Below, piece by piece: positions 4,770-6,701 of a stretch of DNA of 6,701 bases (position 1 is the first letter of the stretch; each line of letters begins with the position of its first letter). A model generated the notes under the pieces. It did no database searches. It saw only the letters and a list, made by a program, of their open reading frames with translations, and had not been told where the DNA came from. A program made the translations under genes and the position numbers. Origin of the DNA: a bacterium. Lineage in GTDB: Bacteria > Latescibacterota > UBA2968 > UBA8231. The DNA lies in assembly GCA_027593305.1 (NCBI GenBank), contig JAQCJA010000265.1, positions 1 to 6,701 on the forward strand, given 5' to 3'.

Positions 4770-5111
4770 TCAGGAGTTGACACCTGCCTCGATCGGCCGA
4801 AACGTGTGCAGCCACACCAGGGCCTCTTCATCCCATTGCATACCCTTGTGCATGCTCAGGATAACGTCCTTGTAGGCCTCGAGAGAGGCATACCCCTCGG
4901 CGATGGCATCTTCCTCGGTCATGTCGCCGAGCCGTTGCCGGCGCAGTTCGGCCAGTTCAAAACACCTGCGTTCCAGCTCGAACTGCTCCCCCGGATAAGC
5001 GTAGACACCGTTGCGCCGTTGCTGCGTCTTCTCACCATTCAGGACAGCTTGCACCATGCTCTTGTTGGTCACGAGGCGGGCGACGTCACAGGTCTTTTCA
5101 GGATACTCCAT
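4770..5111 (-). CDS. ASCH (PUA-like) domain protein
   Basis: A compact 113-residue protein that is essentially one ASCH domain, a PUA-like beta barrel thought to bind RNA or modified nucleotides; some members cleave modified nucleosides. Evidence: MVQAVLNGEKTQQRR (19-33) carries the family signature around G26-K28-T29 and R32-R33, in the KTQxRR form instead of the classical KxxExR. YPGEQFEL (39-46) is the typical G-D/E-x-F strand, and LGDMTEEDAIAEGYASLEAY (61-80) is the characteristic acidic block before E-G-(F/Y)-x-S. LVWLHTFRPI (98-107) is the closing strand. Start ATG 5111 with GGAG (5123-5126) eleven bases upstream. It sits 45 bases after the epimerase gene and 77 bases before the DUF5069-like gene. 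A role in regulating or processing RNA, or in small-ligand binding, is possible; which is not shown. Family call is moderately sure. Confidence 0.75.
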   Translation of the reverse strand: MEYPEKTCDVARLVTNKSMVQAVLNGEKTQQRRNGVYAYPGEQFELERRCFELAELRRQRLGDMTEEDAIAEGYASLEAYKDVILSMHKGMQWDEEALVWLHTFRPIEAGVNS

Positions 5112-5156
5112 GTGCTTCTGTACTCCGGGATCAGATGGTGAATGTCCGCATTGAGA

Positions 5157-5894
5157 TCAGGCGTCATGCGGCAGGTTGCTGAAATCGTATTCCGGTTGCC
5201 AGTCGAGCCGTTGGTACGTGGATGCCATGTCGACATGATCGCTGGCCATGGGTGTACTCAACGCCCAGAATACTTCGAAGCCGAGGTCCGGTAGCAGCAG
5301 CGCCCGGCGGGCGATCTCACCGATGTCGCGACGGTCGACGAACTGCCAGTTACAACTCGTTGCCTGGTGGCCGTACTTGTCGCAACAACTGTCCATGTCG
5401 GTGATGTAGGCGGGACGGATCGCTGCCACACCGATGCCGTGGTCATAGTGCATCTGCCGGGCGATGACCTCCTGACAGATCTTGGTGTGGCTGTAGATGC
5501 CCTCACCCCGTAACGGCAGATCGGCGTGCAGGAAAGTGCCCTGCTTCTGCCAGTGATGCACGACGCCGATGCTGGAGATCAGTGACACACGCGGGATGCC
5601 TGCAGCAACGGCTGCGAACAGCAGGTTCGCCGTGCCCTTCACATTGGTATCGTACGGTGCCACGGGTGTGTCGTACGACCCGGCCTGCCGTGACGCCATG
5701 TGGGCGATAACGATCCCGTCGACACCTTCCACGGCACGCTGCACGGCGTCCAGGTCCGCGACACTGCCCATGACTTTCTCGTGCCTTGTATCGAAGTCGC
5801 TCACATCCATCAGACGCAGATCGGTCTTGCCCTCGAAGGGCACGATCAGTCCCTGTCCAAGGTACCCGCCCGCACCTGTCACCAGAATCTTCAC
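5157..5894 (-). CDS. NAD-dependent epimerase/dehydratase (extended SDR, possibly uronate-dehydrogenase-like)
   Basis: 245 residues, short for an extended SDR (commonly 260-350) but complete at both ends. The start is GTG 5894, preceded by AGGAGG (5904-5909) nine bases away. Motifs: TGAGGYLG (6-13), the nucleotide-binding glycine loop of extended SDRs; LMDV (28-31) with Asp30 closing beta-2, which favours NAD over NADP; GSVADLDAVQRAVEGVDGIV (43-62); NVKGTANLL (84-92); SLISSIGVV (104-112) with the catalytic Ser108 or its neighbour; YSHTK (134-138) with catalytic Tyr134 and Lys138; RPAYI (160-164) and FVDRRDIGEIARRAL (185-199), the usual domain-closing helix. Family members act on nucleotide sugars or free sugar acids. 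The small size and VDRRDIG region would fit uronate-dehydrogenase-like enzymes, but no residue proves it. It follows the glycosidase gene by 32 bases, consistent with sugar catabolism. Confidence 0.88.
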   Translation of the reverse strand: MKILVTGAGGYLGQGLIVPFEGKTDLRLMDVSDFDTRHEKVMGSVADLDAVQRAVEGVDGIVIAHMASRQAGSYDTPVAPYDTNVKGTANLLFAAVAAGIPRVSLISSIGVVHHWQKQGTFLHADLPLRGEGIYSHTKICQEVIARQMHYDHGIGVAAIRPAYITDMDSCCDKYGHQATSCNWQFVDRRDIGEIARRALLLPDLGFEVFWALSTPMASDHVDMASTYQRLDWQPEYDFSNLPHDA

Positions 5895-5903
5895 GTCCCT
5901 TGC

Positions 5904-5909
5904 CCTCCT
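5904..5909 (-). promoter_or_regulatory. Shine-Dalgarno of the epimerase gene
   Basis: The minus strand reads AGGAGG nine bases before GTG 5894. It is complete and lies in the 32-base gap after the glycosidase stop, so the gene can be translated independently inside the operon. Confidence 0.8.
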
Positions 5910-5926
5910 GTGATTTGCCGCTGCAC

Positions 5927-6701
5927 TTACAGACCTTGATACGCGTATGGCGGTTCGCTTGCCCGGCGACCGATGTCGACGGGATCCTCCATGAGTTTGA
6001 AGAGATAGGTCTGCCGTCCCCCGATCACCCCTGCAGGCTCGTCCCAGTACTGCAGTGAACGCAGTTCGCGGATCCGGTGGAACGGACGCCCGGTCCTGAT
6101 ACGGAAAGCCACATCGGCGTCCGTTTCATTGACGACGTAGACAAGATCGTGAAACTTCGTGTGCACAACGCGGCATTCCAGTTGCGTGAGCCGCTCACCT
6201 TGGAGCCCGGTGACACGAACCGGCCGTGCCACGGCAGCACGGTCCAGCAGAATGTCGATAAAATCCCGCAACGTTGCCGGCGTTGGTGTTCCGGCGAAGA
6301 CGTACAACTGTCCGGCGCCGATCGATTTCTGCAGCAGCAGGGCCTGCCCCTTGCTGGCAGCCAGGACATTTGCATCTGCTACCACCAGTTCCTGCAGCAG
6401 GCCCTCGGTCTGTACCGCGGAACCGTCGCCCGTATAGAAATCGTCGGCCAGAACATCCGCCGTCATCTGCCGGGCTTCGCCGAAGTCGACGCGACGGCTG
6501 AAGCTCTGGTCGTACCCCTGTTCTGCAGGGCCCAGGCCAAGCACCTGGGGGACGGCGACGGCTTCGATCTCTACCCCCCAGCGGCTCAGGTAGTCCTGCT
6601 CGCGCCCGTATTCGTCGGTGATGCAGGATTCCGGCAGCAGAACAACGGTGCCGCCACCTTGCAGATAGGTATCGACGGCGCCGAAGACCGCTGCAGGCAT
6701 G
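5927..6701 (-). CDS. GH42-like glycoside hydrolase, C-terminal part (5' end outside window)
   Basis: The frame is open to the right edge of the window, so the N-terminus is missing and the first ATG (6700) is probably internal. The 257 residues seen from that ATG contain FGAVDTYLQGGGTVVLLPES (6-25) and ITDEYGREQDYLSRWGVEIE (27-46). This resembles the Rossmann/GATase-like domain found after the catalytic barrel in GH42 beta-galactosidases and relatives, where a G-G-T-x-V-x-L strand precedes a D-E-x-x-x turn. A beta-rich tail follows: QLYVFAGTPTPATL, then LVYVVNETDADVAFRIRTG, a typical sandwich domain, then a short end. The catalytic barrel is not in the window, so the sugar cannot be named. 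It is the first visible gene of the four-gene run; its stop is 32 bases before the epimerase start. Family call is moderate because only the C-terminal part is seen. Confidence 0.65.
   Translation of the reverse strand, partial: MPAAVFGAVDTYLQGGGTVVLLPESCITDEYGREQDYLSRWGVEIEAVAVPQVLGLGPAEQGYDQSFSRRVDFGEARQMTADVLADDFYTGDGSAVQTEGLLQELVVADANVLAASKGQALLLQKSIGAGQLYVFAGTPTPATLRDFIDILLDRAAVARPVRVTGLQGERLTQLECRVVHTKFHDLVYVVNETDADVAFRIRTGRPFHRIRELRSLQYWDEPAGVIGGRQTYLFKLMEDPVDIGRRASEPPYAYQGL

Noticed and set aside
1..6701. CRISPR array, insertion sequence, toxin-antitoxin or phage-defence genes
   Set aside because: No regularly spaced repeats, terminal inverted repeats, transposase motifs or recognisable defence domains. 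The ASCH-like protein alone is not enough to call a toxin-antitoxin pair.

Overview
The window is bacterial, GC-rich by eye, and densely coded, with strong Shine-Dalgarno sequences and a marked preference for GTG starts (five of the seven complete genes). A signal-peptide-bearing beta-barrel candidate points to a Gram-negative envelope. A DUF5069-like protein beside an ASCH-like protein, an epimerase and a GH42-like glycosidase tail would fit the Verrucomicrobiota/Lentisphaerota/Planctomycetota group. That placement is a low-confidence impression from family composition; the sequence has no decisive marker.

Layout, left to right. (1) Positions 2-238 hold the tail of a glutaredoxin-like protein on the plus strand, followed by an intrinsic terminator that probably works in both directions. 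(2) A small cysteine-free GAF-like protein runs leftward to meet it. (3) A tRNA-Phe(GAA) gene with encoded CCA has its own near-consensus promoter and a U-tract terminator. The -35 box of that promoter overlaps the ribosome-binding site of the GAF gene on the other strand. (4) A minus-strand pair follows: a classical short-chain dehydrogenase (SDR) with an altered catalytic triad, then an M20D-type amidohydrolase. (5) Divergent from that pair is a single plus-strand gene for a secreted, barrel-like outer-membrane protein, followed by a perfect 10-bp hairpin without a U-tract. (6) The right part is a run of four minus-strand genes, transcribed from right to left: a GH42-like glycosidase (N-terminus outside the window), an NAD-dependent epimerase/dehydratase, an ASCH/PUA-like protein and a DUF5069-like protein. 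Gaps are 32, 45 and 77 bases, so this is probably one operon, ending near a GC-rich hairpin.

Functional reading. The glycosidase and epimerase suggest sugar release followed by sugar or uronate redox chemistry. The ASCH-like and DUF5069-like proteins have no obvious carbohydrate role and are the most open question here. The SDR/M20 pair could process an N-acylated or amidated small molecule, but no substrate can be read from the sequence. I did not find a clearly new system (no CRISPR, mobile element, toxin-antitoxin or phage-defence genes). The best leads are the altered SDR active site, the mixed four-gene operon, and the overlap of tRNA promoter and GAF ribosome-binding site.
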